Below are positions 1 to 8,640 of a DNA stretch of 14,765 nt, in pieces. The position numbers and the translations under genes were made by a program. The notes under the pieces are model-generated. The model made no database searches. It was not told the origin of the DNA and was given only the letters and a program-made list of their open reading frames with translations. Positions within the stretch are counted from its first letter, which is position 1, and every line of letters starts with the position of its first letter. Origin of the DNA: Gallionella sp. (GTDB lineage: Bacteria > Pseudomonadota > Gammaproteobacteria > Burkholderiales > Gallionellaceae). Where the stretch lies: contig JAUYGW010000230.1 in the NCBI GenBank assembly GCA_030690245.1, positions 1 to 14,765 on the forward strand, written 5' to 3'.

Positions 1-21
1 ATTCATCACAAGGGGGTAATT

Positions 22-333
22 ATGGCTATCAATGTACAAATTCTGAACAATACGGGGCGCATCAATATGTATGGACGTTTTGATTTTCAGGTGCACCGCG
101 AATTCAAGGAGGCCTATACGCCGCTGCTCGATAATCCTGCCGTGCGCGAGATCGAGGTCGAAATGAGCAAGGTGGATTATCTGGACAGTTCCGCGCTGGG
201 CATGTTGATGCTGCTGAATGAACGCGCCAAGGCGGTCAACAAGCCGGTCACGCTGCTCAATGCTTCAGGCGTGGTGTCGCAGGTGCTGGGAGTCGCCAAT
301 TTCAGCAAGATTTTCAACATCAAACAGGCATAG
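22..333 (+). CDS. STAS-domain anti-sigma factor antagonist (HsbA/SpoIIAA-like)
   Basis: A 103-residue single-domain STAS protein, the usual size for SpoIIAA, RsbV and HsbA-type antagonists. These cytoplasmic proteins are switched by phosphorylation of one serine: a kinase adds the phosphate, a PP2C phosphatase removes it, and only one form binds the regulatory target. The family signature is clear at residues 51-62 (VDYLDSSALGML); by alignment with SpoIIAA the phosphorylated residue should be the second serine, S57. A strong ribosome-binding site (AAGGGGG) lies 6-12 bases before the ATG. The next gene, 42 bp downstream on the same strand, encodes matching phosphatase and kinase domains, so the two very probably form one signalling pair. 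The target is not shown by the sequence; FlgM, encoded about 9 kb away, is a candidate by analogy with Pseudomonas HsbA. Family assignment is secure; the specific name is not. Confidence 0.93.
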   Translation: MAINVQILNNTGRINMYGRFDFQVHREFKEAYTPLLDNPAVREIEVEMSKVDYLDSSALGMLMLLNERAKAVNKPVTLLNASGVVSQVLGVANFSKIFNIKQA

Positions 334-375
334 CAGGGGCGCTTTTGTTCGGGCACCCGCAGGTAAATAACGGTC

Positions 376-2871
376 ATGCGATTAAATCTGCCTGTCTCCA
401 ACATCGAATTTCCGTTGCCGGACGGGGTGATCATTGTCACCAAAACCGACCTCAAGGGTGTCATTACCTACTGCAATCAAGCGTTCGTCGAAATAAGCGG
501 GCGCAGCCGCGAGGAAATCATCGGCGCGCCGCACAATATTGTGCGCCATCCCGATATGCCGCCCGAGGTGTTTGCCGATCTGTGGAAAACCATCAAGGCC
601 AACAAACCCTGGCAGGGGGTAGTCAAAAACCGGCGCAAGGACGGCAGCTTCTACTGGGCGATATCCAATGTCACCCCGCTGCTGCAAAAGGGCAAAGCCA
701 TCGGCTATGTCGCGTTCCGTTACAAGGCCACGCAAGAGCAAATCGAGTCTGCCTCGGCCGTTTACCGGGAAATCCGCGAGGGGTCGCGCAAGCTGCGCTT
801 CGAGGAAGGCAATGTCATCCGGGTAAAGAGTCCGCTGCTGCACTGGTTGAGCGTTGCCAGCGTCAAAGCCCGGTTGTTTGCGCTCATCTTCATCCTGCTC
901 GGCGCGCTGGTCGTGACCGGCATCTTCAATCTGTATGAGGCCAAAAAAGCCCACGAGCGCACTGTGGAGGGGGTGGCAACCGCCAGTGTGCAAGCCTACG
1001 CGCTGACGACCGCGCGCAGCGCAGAGTCGGTTTTCAAGGAGCAGCGGCATGCGTGGAAGAATATTTTAATCCGTGGCAACGATGCGGCTTTATATAAGCT
1101 ACACCTCGGGGAATTCGACCGGCAAGGGGAAGAAGTCGAGCAAATACTGGCGGGGCAGTTAATCCCGATCATGCAGCAAATCGGCTTGCCCACCGATGAG
1201 GTCGATGCGTTGCTGGAAGCACATATCCTGCTGAATAAGGAATATCACTCGGCATTGAAAAATGCAGGGCCGCGTCGCGCCGTGCCCCTGCTCGATGCGC
1301 TGTCTAAGGGAGGTGATCAGCGCATAACCGAACAGTTTAATTCGATCATTGCAATGATCCGGGAAGCGCAACTTCGCAGCCTGGAGGATTTGAATGAAGC
1401 GCTGGAAAAGTCCCATAACGACCAAAGCGATCGTTCCGCCGCGATATTGGCTGCGTTCGCGCTGGGGGGGCTGGTTTTATCCATCTGGTTCATCGTCGGC
1501 ATCTTGAGGCCGATACGCCGCGCCAGCAGCAATCTGGACAGGGTGGTGCAACTGCAACAGCAGTTCCTCGAAAAAATCCTGGTGCTTGAGGAATATCACG
1601 ATCGCATCGACGAGGAACAGCGCATCGGCAGCTACATCATGGGACATATTACCAACGTCCACGGCACGCTGGACCCGCTTATCCGGCATCTCATCCGGCC
1701 GGCGGAACATTTGAGCGGCGACATGCTGCTCGCGGCGCGCACGCCGGACGATGCGTTGCATATTCTGCTGGCCGATGCGGTAGGCCATGGGCTGGTTGCA
1801 GCCGTCAATGTATTGCCGCTCAGCCAGACGTTTTATGCCATGACCGAAAAGGGCTTCCGCATTGCCCAGATCGCGGAAGAGCTGAACCTGAAAATCAACC
1901 GGTTCATGCCGGTGGATCGTTTCGTCGCGGCCACATTGATTTCAGTCAATATGCGCAATCGTGTCATCGAGGTATGGAACGGCGGCAACCCCGCGCCCCT
2001 GCTGGTCAATAAAAATGGAAAGATTCTGCACGAATGGGAATCCACTAACCTACCGCTGGGCATCCTGCCGGGTGAAAGTTTTTCCGGTAAGCCGGAAGTT
2101 TTTCAATATGAAGAAAATTGCCGGCTGTGCCTGTTTTCGGACGGCTTGCCGGAGGCCGAATCTCCGCTGGGTGTACCGTTCGGCAAAGACCGGATCCGGA
2201 GATTGTTGCAAGACAGCGAACCAAAGGGACGGTTCGAAAATCTGGTGAGCCTGCTGGATTTGCATCTGGCCGGGCGGCCGGCGCATGACGATATTTCGCT
2301 GGCGATGGTCGAGGTTCCAACCTATCTCCGTGCGGAGCCGGTTGCCCATGCGCCTATTCAGGTGATGCCGGCAGGCGGCGGCAATTGGAAAATTGAGATC
2401 AGCCTGGGTGCGGCCGAGCTGAAATACCTCAATATCGTCCCGATGCTGACCGGCATCATCGAGAAAATCCATGTTGCCAGCGAATTTGCCGCGCCGTTAT
2501 TCATGATCTTGTCCGAGCTGTTCAATAACGCGCTGGATCACGGCATTCTGCGGCTCGATTCCGGCATCAAGCATGGGGCAGACGGGTTTGACAAATTTCT
2601 TCAATTGCGCGATGAACGCCTGCTGGCTCTTGATAACGGGAAAATCGACCTTGAGGTCGAGAAGGTGGTGATCGAGGGGAAATATGGTGTGAAAATCCGG
2701 GTTGCCGATAGCGGCAAAGGGTTTGATTATGCGGCGATTTTGGCGGATGCCGAAAACGCTGTTAAACGGGGCCAGCACGGACGCGGCATTGCGCTGGTAG
2801 AAAGCATGGCTTATAAGCTCGAGTTTGCGGGCAACGGGAGCGAGGTTGCCGCTTACTACATTTGCGCCTAA
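376..2871 (+). CDS. Membrane sensor: Aer-like PAS + SpoIIE phosphatase + RsbW-like ATPase/kinase
   Basis: An 831-residue multidomain protein. Residues 12-118 form a PAS domain very like that of E. coli Aer, including VRHPDMP (56-62), W79 and VKNRRKDG (83-90); R57, H58, D60 and W79, the flavin-binding residues known in Aer, fall at identical numbers, which also supports the chosen start. TM1 is about 166-186 and TM2 about 355-377, enclosing a probable periplasmic domain of about 165 residues. A short helical linker leads to a SpoIIE/PP2C phosphatase (435-648) with metal-site motifs SGD (447-449), ADAVGHG (466-472), SDG (588-590) and HDD (637-639). The C-terminus is a GHKL ATPase with N box ELFNNALDH (714-722), G1 DSGKGF (778-783) and G2 GRG (802-804), as in the serine kinases RsbW and SpoIIAB. 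Inferred role: sets the phosphorylation state of the STAS protein encoded just upstream. The ribosome-binding site is weak. Domain calls are firm; flavin binding and target are inferred. Confidence 0.92.
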   Translation: MRLNLPVSNIEFPLPDGVIIVTKTDLKGVITYCNQAFVEISGRSREEIIGAPHNIVRHPDMPPEVFADLWKTIKANKPWQGVVKNRRKDGSFYWAISNVTPLLQKGKAIGYVAFRYKATQEQIESASAVYREIREGSRKLRFEEGNVIRVKSPLLHWLSVASVKARLFALIFILLGALVVTGIFNLYEAKKAHERTVEGVATASVQAYALTTARSAESVFKEQRHAWKNILIRGNDAALYKLHLGEFDRQGEEVEQILAGQLIPIMQQIGLPTDEVDALLEAHILLNKEYHSALKNAGPRRAVPLLDALSKGGDQRITEQFNSIIAMIREAQLRSLEDLNEALEKSHNDQSDRSAAILAAFALGGLVLSIWFIVGILRPIRRASSNLDRVVQLQQQFLEKILVLEEYHDRIDEEQRIGSYIMGHITNVHGTLDPLIRHLIRPAEHLSGDMLLAARTPDDALHILLADAVGHGLVAAVNVLPLSQTFYAMTEKGFRIAQIAEELNLKINRFMPVDRFVAATLISVNMRNRVIEVWNGGNPAPLLVNKNGKILHEWESTNLPLGILPGESFSGKPEVFQYEENCRLCLFSDGLPEAESPLGVPFGKDRIRRLLQDSEPKGRFENLVSLLDLHLAGRPAHDDISLAMVEVPTYLRAEPVAHAPIQVMPAGGGNWKIEISLGAAELKYLNIVPMLTGIIEKIHVASEFAAPLFMILSELFNNALDHGILRLDSGIKHGADGFDKFLQLRDERLLALDNGKIDLEVEKVVIEGKYGVKIRVADSGKGFDYAAILADAENAVKRGQHGRGIALVESMAYKLEFAGNGSEVAAYYICA

Positions 2872-3012
2872 ACCGGGAACCTTGCCGGAAGGCTGCCAAT
2901 CAAGTGTAAGAATGACGTGAAGGTGGCTGAATAGATAAGAAATCCCCCCGCTATTCACGTGATTGAATATTGCGCAAACTGCCTATCATTGCCATGACCC
3001 GCGGAATCCATC

Positions 3013-4161
3013 ATGGCAGAAGACAGCGACCTAGAAAAAACCGAACAGCCCTCACAGAGGAAGCTTGACCAGGCAAGGGAAAAAGGCCAGGTTGCGCGCT
3101 CACGTGAGCTGTCCACGTTTGCAGTATTGCTGGCGGGTGGCGGTGTCCTGTGGTTCATGGGGGCATCGCTTACCCAGCATATGGTGAAGTTATTGCGCGA
3201 TGGCCTGACGCTCGACCGGGAGCTGGCATTCAATCCCAGTCTGATGATTCCGCGTTTATATGATCTTTCACTGGACGCGTTAATCACGTTTTTCCCTTTT
3301 TTGCTCGTGGTCTTGCTTGCCGCGGCATTTTCTCCGTTGTTGCTGAACGGCTGGCTGTTCAGCATCCAGGCGCTGCAACCGAAATTTTCCAAGCTGAATC
3401 CGGTCTCCGGTATCGCTCGCATGTTTTCCAAGACTGCGCTGGTGGAGTTGGCCAAGGCGATTGGCAAGGCTGCGCTGGTGGGTGGTGTTGCAGCATGGGT
3501 GATCTGGAGCAACAAGGATGCGGTGATGGCGCTCGGCATGCAGGCCACCGCAGCCTCGATCCCGCAAATTGGACACTTGGTCAGCGCAAGTTTCATGACG
3601 ATCGCCGGCGCGATGCTGCTGATCGTGGCTATCGATGTGCCGTTTCAGCTATGGGATCACAACAAGAAGCTGATGATGACCAAGGAAGAGGTGCGCCAGG
3701 AATCCAAGGAAACCGAAGGCGACCCGATGGTCAAGGGGCGTATCCGCAGCCTGCAACGCGAGGCGGCGCGCCGCCGCATGATGGCGGCAATCCCGACCGC
3801 CGATGTGGTGGTGACCAATCCGACGCACTATGCGGTGGCGCTGAAGTACGGCGACAAGGGGATGCGCGCGCCGATCGTGGTGGCGAAAGGCTCGCATCTG
3901 CTGGCGTTGCGCATCCGCGAAATCGCCGAGGAAAATCACGTGCCGATTCTGGAAGCGCCGCCGCTGGCGCGTGCGCTGCACAAGCATACCGATCTGGGCG
4001 AATCCATTCCGGAGGCGCTGTACACCGCGGTCGCCGAAGTGCTGGCCTACGTTTACCAGTTGCATCGCTACGAAAAGCAAGGCGGGGCCCGCCCGCAGGA
4101 GCCCAAGCATTTGCCGGTGCCGGTTGCTTTGGATCCGGCCGCCGCCCCGGCTGCCGCATGA
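3013..4161 (+). CDS. flhB: Flagellar type III export protein FlhB
   Basis: FlhB is the export-gate protein that switches secretion from rod/hook subunits to filament subunits. The 382-residue length and sequence match the family. The N-terminus has the typical EKTEQPSQRKLDQAREKGQV stretch (8-27), followed by four hydrophobic segments (about 34-52, 90-112, 143-166 and 185-208) and the cytoplasmic FlhB-C domain. The self-cleaving site NPTH is at residues 269-272, the same numbering as in Salmonella, so autocleavage should be intact. The last 25 or so residues form a Pro/Ala-rich tail. The gene lies 141 bp after the sensor gene, and flhA follows after 11 bp, indicating an flhB-flhA-flhF-flhG operon. 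The ribosome-binding site is weak (GGA 8 bases before the ATG). No convincing promoter was found in the upstream gap. Confidence 0.98.
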   Translation: MAEDSDLEKTEQPSQRKLDQAREKGQVARSRELSTFAVLLAGGGVLWFMGASLTQHMVKLLRDGLTLDRELAFNPSLMIPRLYDLSLDALITFFPFLLVVLLAAAFSPLLLNGWLFSIQALQPKFSKLNPVSGIARMFSKTALVELAKAIGKAALVGGVAAWVIWSNKDAVMALGMQATAASIPQIGHLVSASFMTIAGAMLLIVAIDVPFQLWDHNKKLMMTKEEVRQESKETEGDPMVKGRIRSLQREAARRRMMAAIPTADVVVTNPTHYAVALKYGDKGMRAPIVVAKGSHLLALRIREIAEENHVPILEAPPLARALHKHTDLGESIPEALYTAVAEVLAYVYQLHRYEKQGGARPQEPKHLPVPVALDPAAAPAAA

Positions 4162-4172
4162 AGAACTGAATC

Positions 4173-6257
4173 ATGAACCTGCTGCTCATACGAAACTTTA
4201 TCAAACGCGCCGGGCTGGTCGGCATGGCCGGCCCGGTGCTGATCGTGATGATTCTGGCGATGATGGTGCTGCCGCTGCCGCCGCTGCTGCTGGATATTTT
4301 GTTCACTTTCAATATCGCGATTTCCATCATGGTGTTGCTGGTCAGCATGAACACCAACAAGGCGCTGGATTTTTCGATCTTCCCTACCGTGCTGCTGATT
4401 ACCACGTTGTTGCGCCTGTCGCTGAACGTGGCTTCGACGCGGATCGTACTGATGGAAGGGCACACCGGGCCGGATGCGGCGGGCAAGGTGATCGAGTCGT
4501 TCGGCCATTTTCTGGTAGGCGGCAACTATGCCGTCGGCCTGGTGGTGTTTGCGATCCTGGTGATTATCAATTTCGTGGTGATCACCAAAGGCGCCGGGCG
4601 TATCGCCGAGGTGGGCGCGCGTTTCACCCTGGATGCGATGCCCGGCAAGCAAATGGCGATCGATGCCGATTTGAATGCGGGGCTGATCGGCGAAGACGCG
4701 GCGCGCAAACGCCGTGCCGAGGTTGCGCAGGAAGCGGACTTCTATGGCGCGATGGACGGCGCCAGCAAATTCGTGCGCGGCGATGCGGTCGCGGGCATCA
4801 TCATCCTGCTGATCAACATCATCGGCGGCCTGATCATCGGTGTGCTGCAGCACGATCTCGATATTGCCACCGCCGCCAAGTACTATACCTTGCTGACTAT
4901 CGGCGACGGGCTGGTGGCACAAATTCCGGCGCTGGTGATTTCTACCGCCGCCGGTCTGGTGGTGAGTCGCGTCGCCAGCGATCAAAACATCGGCCAGCAA
5001 CTAAGCAAGCAACTATTCCAGCAGCCGCAGGTCATCATGCTGACCGCCGTGATTATCGGCGCGATGGGCCTGATTCCCGGCATGCCGCACTTCGCCTTTT
5101 TGCTGCTGGCCGGCGCGATGGGGTGGCTGGCTTATTACCTGACGCAAAAGGGCGCGCTAGCGGCCGAACAGGAACAGGCTGCCGTTGCGGAGACGCCGGT
5201 TATCGCGGAATCCACCGAGGCGAGGTGGGAGGATGTCGAGCAAGTCGACGTGCTGGGGCTGGAGGTGGGCTACCGGCTGATCGCATTGGTGGACAAGGCT
5301 CAAGATGGCGACTTGTTGCGCCGCATCAAAGGTATCCGCAAAAAATTCACCCAGGACATCGGCTTCCTGCCGCCGCCCGTGCATATTCGCGACAATCTGG
5401 ACTTGCGCCCGAACGGTTACCGCATCACGCTCAAGGGGGTGGAGGTCGGCAGCGGCGAGGCCTATCCGAATATGTTGCTGGCAATCAATCCGGGCAGCGT
5501 GACGGGCGAGCTGGCCGGCATGCCGACGCGCGATCCGGCCTTCGGTCTGCCCGCAGTCTGGATCGACAGCGTGTTGCGCGACCAGGCGCAGGTCATGGGT
5601 TACACCGTGGTTGATCCGGGCACGGTCGTGGCGACCCACCTAAGCCATCTGCTGAGTACGCGTTCCGCAGAGCTGCTCGGGCGGCAGGAGGTGCAGCAAT
5701 TGCTTGATCATATCGGCAAGGTTGCGCCCAAGCTGGTCGAAGACCTGGTGCCCAAGACCTTGCCGCTGGGCGTGGTGCAAAAGGTGCTACAAAACCTGCT
5801 TGATGAAGGTATGCATATCCGCGATATGCGCACCATCGTGGAAACACTGGCGGAAAATGCGCAGCGCACCCAGGATGCCTACCAGCTCACCGCGCTGGTG
5901 CGCGTCGCGCTCGGCCCGGCCATCGTGCAGCAGTTCTATCCTTCCGCGCAGGAGTTGCAGGTGATCGGCATGGACAAGGAGCTTGAATATCTGCTGATCC
6001 AGGCGATGCAATCCAGCCAGAACGGCATCGGCATCGAGCCGGGGCTGGCCGACACCGTGCTGCGCGAGACACGCGTCGCGGCCGAGACGCAGGAACAGAT
6101 GGGCTTGCCGGCAGTGATGCTGGTACCCGCGCAGTTGCGCGATTTGCTGGCGCGTTTCCTGAAGCGCGCAGTGCCGAACATCAGAGTAATTTCGCATGAT
6201 GAAGTGCCGGACTTCAAAACTATCCGGGTGACTGCTATGGTAGGAGGTAGAGCATGA
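4173..6257 (+). CDS. flhA: Flagellar type III export gate protein FlhA
   Basis: FlhA is the large export-gate protein that forms a nonameric ring, couples proton flow to export and docks chaperone-substrate complexes. The 694-residue length is normal. Residues 1-325 contain about eight membrane segments. The conserved FHIPEP loop (about 138-205) is clear, with AEVGARFTLDAMPGKQMAID (145-164) and DFYGAMDGASKFVRGDA (189-205). A charged, Ala/Glu-rich linker (about 326-352) leads into the cytoplasmic chaperone-docking domain (355-694), which keeps the GYRL, KGIRKKF and LPPPVHIRDN stretches. The gene starts 11 bp after flhB, and its TGA overlaps the ATG of flhF (ATGA), so the two are likely translationally coupled. 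No key element is missing. Confidence 0.98.
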   Translation: MNLLLIRNFIKRAGLVGMAGPVLIVMILAMMVLPLPPLLLDILFTFNIAISIMVLLVSMNTNKALDFSIFPTVLLITTLLRLSLNVASTRIVLMEGHTGPDAAGKVIESFGHFLVGGNYAVGLVVFAILVIINFVVITKGAGRIAEVGARFTLDAMPGKQMAIDADLNAGLIGEDAARKRRAEVAQEADFYGAMDGASKFVRGDAVAGIIILLINIIGGLIIGVLQHDLDIATAAKYYTLLTIGDGLVAQIPALVISTAAGLVVSRVASDQNIGQQLSKQLFQQPQVIMLTAVIIGAMGLIPGMPHFAFLLLAGAMGWLAYYLTQKGALAAEQEQAAVAETPVIAESTEARWEDVEQVDVLGLEVGYRLIALVDKAQDGDLLRRIKGIRKKFTQDIGFLPPPVHIRDNLDLRPNGYRITLKGVEVGSGEAYPNMLLAINPGSVTGELAGMPTRDPAFGLPAVWIDSVLRDQAQVMGYTVVDPGTVVATHLSHLLSTRSAELLGRQEVQQLLDHIGKVAPKLVEDLVPKTLPLGVVQKVLQNLLDEGMHIRDMRTIVETLAENAQRTQDAYQLTALVRVALGPAIVQQFYPSAQELQVIGMDKELEYLLIQAMQSSQNGIGIEPGLADTVLRETRVAAETQEQMGLPAVMLVPAQLRDLLARFLKRAVPNIRVISHDEVPDFKTIRVTAMVGGRA

Positions 6258-7669
6258 GCATCAGAAAATTTATCGCCCCGACAACACGTCAGGCAATGAA
6301 GGACATTCGCGACGAGCTTGGTTCCGACGCGATGATCCTGTCGAATCGGCAGACGGCGCAGGGGGTGGAGATCGTTGCGATCGCGAATGGCGACTTCGCC
6401 CACCTGACTGCTGGCGCCGCCGCGCAAAAAACCGAGTGGCCGGAGATAACGGCGGACGAATGGACAAAGTCAGTCGCGGAAGATCATTCTGTGCAACCGG
6501 TCAGGCCATTGACCTCCGCCGGCAATGCAATTCAGCCCAGGCAGCCGCTCCAGTTCCAGCACAAGGCTGCCGAACCAGCCGGGCCGCTGCACTTGTCCGG
6601 CGCTTTGCGGCACCCAGGGAAGTTGCCGCAGTCTGAGCGCGCACCGCAAGCCAGAACTGCGCCGCAGGCTAACGCCATCCGGATGGCCGAGGCGCAGCCT
6701 GGGCCGGCCATGCCCAAAAAAGAGAATTCAGGGCAAGAGAATATTCTCAGTGAGATCAAATCAATGAGCGCCATGCTGCAGCAGCAGTTTGCGGCGCTGT
6801 ACTGGAATGATGTGCAGTTGCGCGATCCGCAGCGTGCCGCCCTGTTGCGCAAAATGCTCAACGCCGGATTCAGCACGTTGCTGGCGCGCCAGTTGCTGGA
6901 CAAGATGCCTGCCGGGGAAATGCAAGGCGAGTCATGGATAAAGCAGGTATTCAAGCGCAATTTGCAGGTGGCGGGTAAGGCGGACGACATCATCGCCAAG
7001 GGCGGGGTGTACGCGCTGATCGGGCCGACCGGCGTGGGCAAAACCACCACCACGGCCAAGCTGGCGGCGCGCGCGGTGGTGCGCTACGGTGCGGACAAGG
7101 TGGCGTTGCTGACGACCGACAGTTACCGGATCGCCGCTTACGAGCAGCTCAAGATTTATGGAAAAATACTCGGCGTGGCGGTGCATGCGGTGAAGGACAC
7201 CGATGATTTGCGCCTGACTCTTTCCGCCTTGCGCCACAAGCATCTGGTGCTGATCGATACGGTTGGGATGGGGCAGCGCGATGAGCGCGTCGGCGACCAG
7301 AGCGAAATGTTCGAGGCTCTCGGCGTGCAGTGTCTGCTGTTGCTGAACGCCACCAGCGGTGGCGATACGCTGGAAGATGTGGTGCGCATGTACCGCAGCA
7401 GCAAGGTGGTCGGTTGCATCCCCACCAAGCTGGACGAGGCGGTTAACCTCGGCACAGTGCTGGATGTGGCGGTGCGCCATCGCCTGGTGATGCACTACAT
7501 GGCCAACGGCCAGCGTGTGCCGGAAGATTTGCACCCGATCAATCTCGATTATCTGTTGCACCGCGCGCTCAAACCGGCGGAGGAAAAAACCCCGTTTACC
7601 CTGCGCGAGCTGGATTTTCCGGTATTGATGGCGAATGCGCCGGGCAAGGAGATGTCCTGTGCGCTCTGA
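6254..7669 (+). CDS. flhF: Signal-recognition-particle-type GTPase FlhF
   Basis: FlhF is the SRP-family GTPase that directs flagellar assembly to the correct, usually polar, site. It has 471 residues. The N-terminal B domain starts MSIRKFIAPTTRQAMKDIRD. Residues 55-160 are a low-complexity Pro/Ala/Gln-rich linker. The N and G domains follow, with the P-loop GPTGVGKT (257-264), the TTDSYRIAAYEQL region (287-299), G3 DTVGMGQRD (335-343) and G4 TKLDE (391-395). The second half of G3 reads GMGQRD instead of the commoner A-G-x-S-Q-R-D, a small family-level variation. GGAGG at 6243-6247 is a strong ribosome-binding site, and the start overlaps the flhA stop. The partner gene flhG overlaps its 3' end, as expected for this functional pair. 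Confidence 0.97.
   Translation: MSIRKFIAPTTRQAMKDIRDELGSDAMILSNRQTAQGVEIVAIANGDFAHLTAGAAAQKTEWPEITADEWTKSVAEDHSVQPVRPLTSAGNAIQPRQPLQFQHKAAEPAGPLHLSGALRHPGKLPQSERAPQARTAPQANAIRMAEAQPGPAMPKKENSGQENILSEIKSMSAMLQQQFAALYWNDVQLRDPQRAALLRKMLNAGFSTLLARQLLDKMPAGEMQGESWIKQVFKRNLQVAGKADDIIAKGGVYALIGPTGVGKTTTTAKLAARAVVRYGADKVALLTTDSYRIAAYEQLKIYGKILGVAVHAVKDTDDLRLTLSALRHKHLVLIDTVGMGQRDERVGDQSEMFEALGVQCLLLLNATSGGDTLEDVVRMYRSSKVVGCIPTKLDEAVNLGTVLDVAVRHRLVMHYMANGQRVPEDLHPINLDYLLHRALKPAEEKTPFTLRELDFPVLMANAPGKEMSCAL
7646..7651 (+). promoter_or_regulatory. Shine-Dalgarno for flhG (decides start)
   Basis: AAGGAG lies inside the end of flhF, 7 bases before an in-frame GTG at 7659. The alternative ATG at 7635 has no such sequence. 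This favours the GTG as the true flhG start. Confidence 0.75.
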
Positions 7670-8597
7670 TGGCGGAGCGGATCAGGCAGAAGGCCTGCGG
7701 CGCCTGCTGGTACTCAACCAGACACAGGTGATCACCGTGGTGGCCGGCAAAGCCGGGGTGGGACGCACCAGCGCGACCATCAACCTTGCGGCGGCATTGG
7801 CGCGTTCCGGCAAGGATGTGCTGGTGCTGGATGAAAATCATGGGCCGAATAATTTACTGGATCGCATCGGGCTATCCGCCAGACATGATTTGCTGGATGT
7901 CGCGCAGGGGAAATACGGGCTTTGCGAGGCGATCAACACCGTCAACGGATTTGGCATCTTGTCGACCGCGCGCGCCATGCAGTCATTGGCGAAACTGGGC
8001 CAAGCCACGCAACAGCGCCTGGAAAATGCGTTGACCGAGGCCAGCGACGGCGCAGATGTGGTGCTGGTGGATGCCGCGTTGTCTGCGCTGAGCCAGGCCG
8101 AAGGGCCGTCCGGAAAGTCTGCGGCAGTATCGCCGAGCCTCGCGAGCGGGGCTGCGTTGCTGGTGCTGGTTGATGCGACTCCCAGCGGCATTACCGAGAG
8201 CTATGCCTTGATTAAGCGGCTGGCGCTGAAGAATGCGCGCCAACAGTTCGGGATTGCGGTAAACAGGGTGGGCAATGAGAAGGCAGCGATGACGGTGTTT
8301 GAAAACATGGCCAAGGTAGCCCGGCGCAATCTCTCGGTGCGTTTGGAGTATTTGGGCTATATCCCGCCCGATGAAAGACTTAGATGCGCGATGCAGTTGG
8401 GAAAGTCGGTGGTTGAAGCCTTTCCGGACGCCGCTTCGGCGAAATCTTATCTGGAGCTGTCGCAAAAACTGCTGTGTTTGCCGATGCAGCGGGATGAAGC
8501 GAAGGGCGGTATTTCCGCCATCATGCAAAACCTGATGAAGCAGGTGTCGCCACCGGCCGCCCTGACAAGGTATTGTGAAGCATCCAGCGCGGGATAA
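7659..8597 (+). CDS. flhG: MinD/ParA-type ATPase FlhG (FleN/YlxH), variant active site
   Basis: FlhG limits flagellar number by controlling FlhF and other assembly factors. From the GTG start the protein has 312 residues; an upstream in-frame ATG at 7635 would add eight. The GTG is preferred because of its Shine-Dalgarno and because it places the FlhF-activating motif DQAEGLRR (8-15) at the N-terminus, where the family has it. The P-loop region is GKAGVGRTS (30-38): the signature lysine (K31) is present, but the usual second lysine is Arg (R36). The next motif reads DENHGPNN (58-65), with Asn at the position of the catalytic Asp of MinD (D40). The Walker B Asp is at about 138 (VVLVD). The TPSGITESYALIK stretch is typical FlhG. 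The start overlaps flhF by 11 bases. Identity is firm; full ATPase activity is uncertain. Confidence 0.93.
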   Translation: MRSDGGADQAEGLRRLLVLNQTQVITVVAGKAGVGRTSATINLAAALARSGKDVLVLDENHGPNNLLDRIGLSARHDLLDVAQGKYGLCEAINTVNGFGILSTARAMQSLAKLGQATQQRLENALTEASDGADVVLVDAALSALSQAEGPSGKSAAVSPSLASGAALLVLVDATPSGITESYALIKRLALKNARQQFGIAVNRVGNEKAAMTVFENMAKVARRNLSVRLEYLGYIPPDERLRCAMQLGKSVVEAFPDAASAKSYLELSQKLLCLPMQRDEAKGGISAIMQNLMKQVSPPAALTRYCEASSAG

Positions 8598-8640
8598 CGG
8601 CTGCTGCTCATGTATCTGACAAACATTAAAATCTCGGTTA

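Noticed and set aside
345..938. 197-codon open frame overlapping the sensor gene
   Set aside because: The sensor frame shows clear PAS motifs over the same bases; this frame gives a low-complexity Arg/Gln/His-rich product.
2878..2900. Terminator after the sensor gene (CCTT...AAGG)
   Set aside because: The stem is only four base pairs and there is no T-tract.
2963..2989. Possible sigma-70 promoter before flhB (TTGAAT and TATCAT)
   Set aside because: The spacer is only 15 bases and the -35 match is partial, so it is too weak to list as a feature.
3971..5614. 547-codon open frame overlapping flhB and flhA
   Set aside because: It is a frame-shadow of GC-rich coding DNA; flhB and flhA are unmistakable in the other frames, and the product is Arg/Gly/Ala-rich without motifs.
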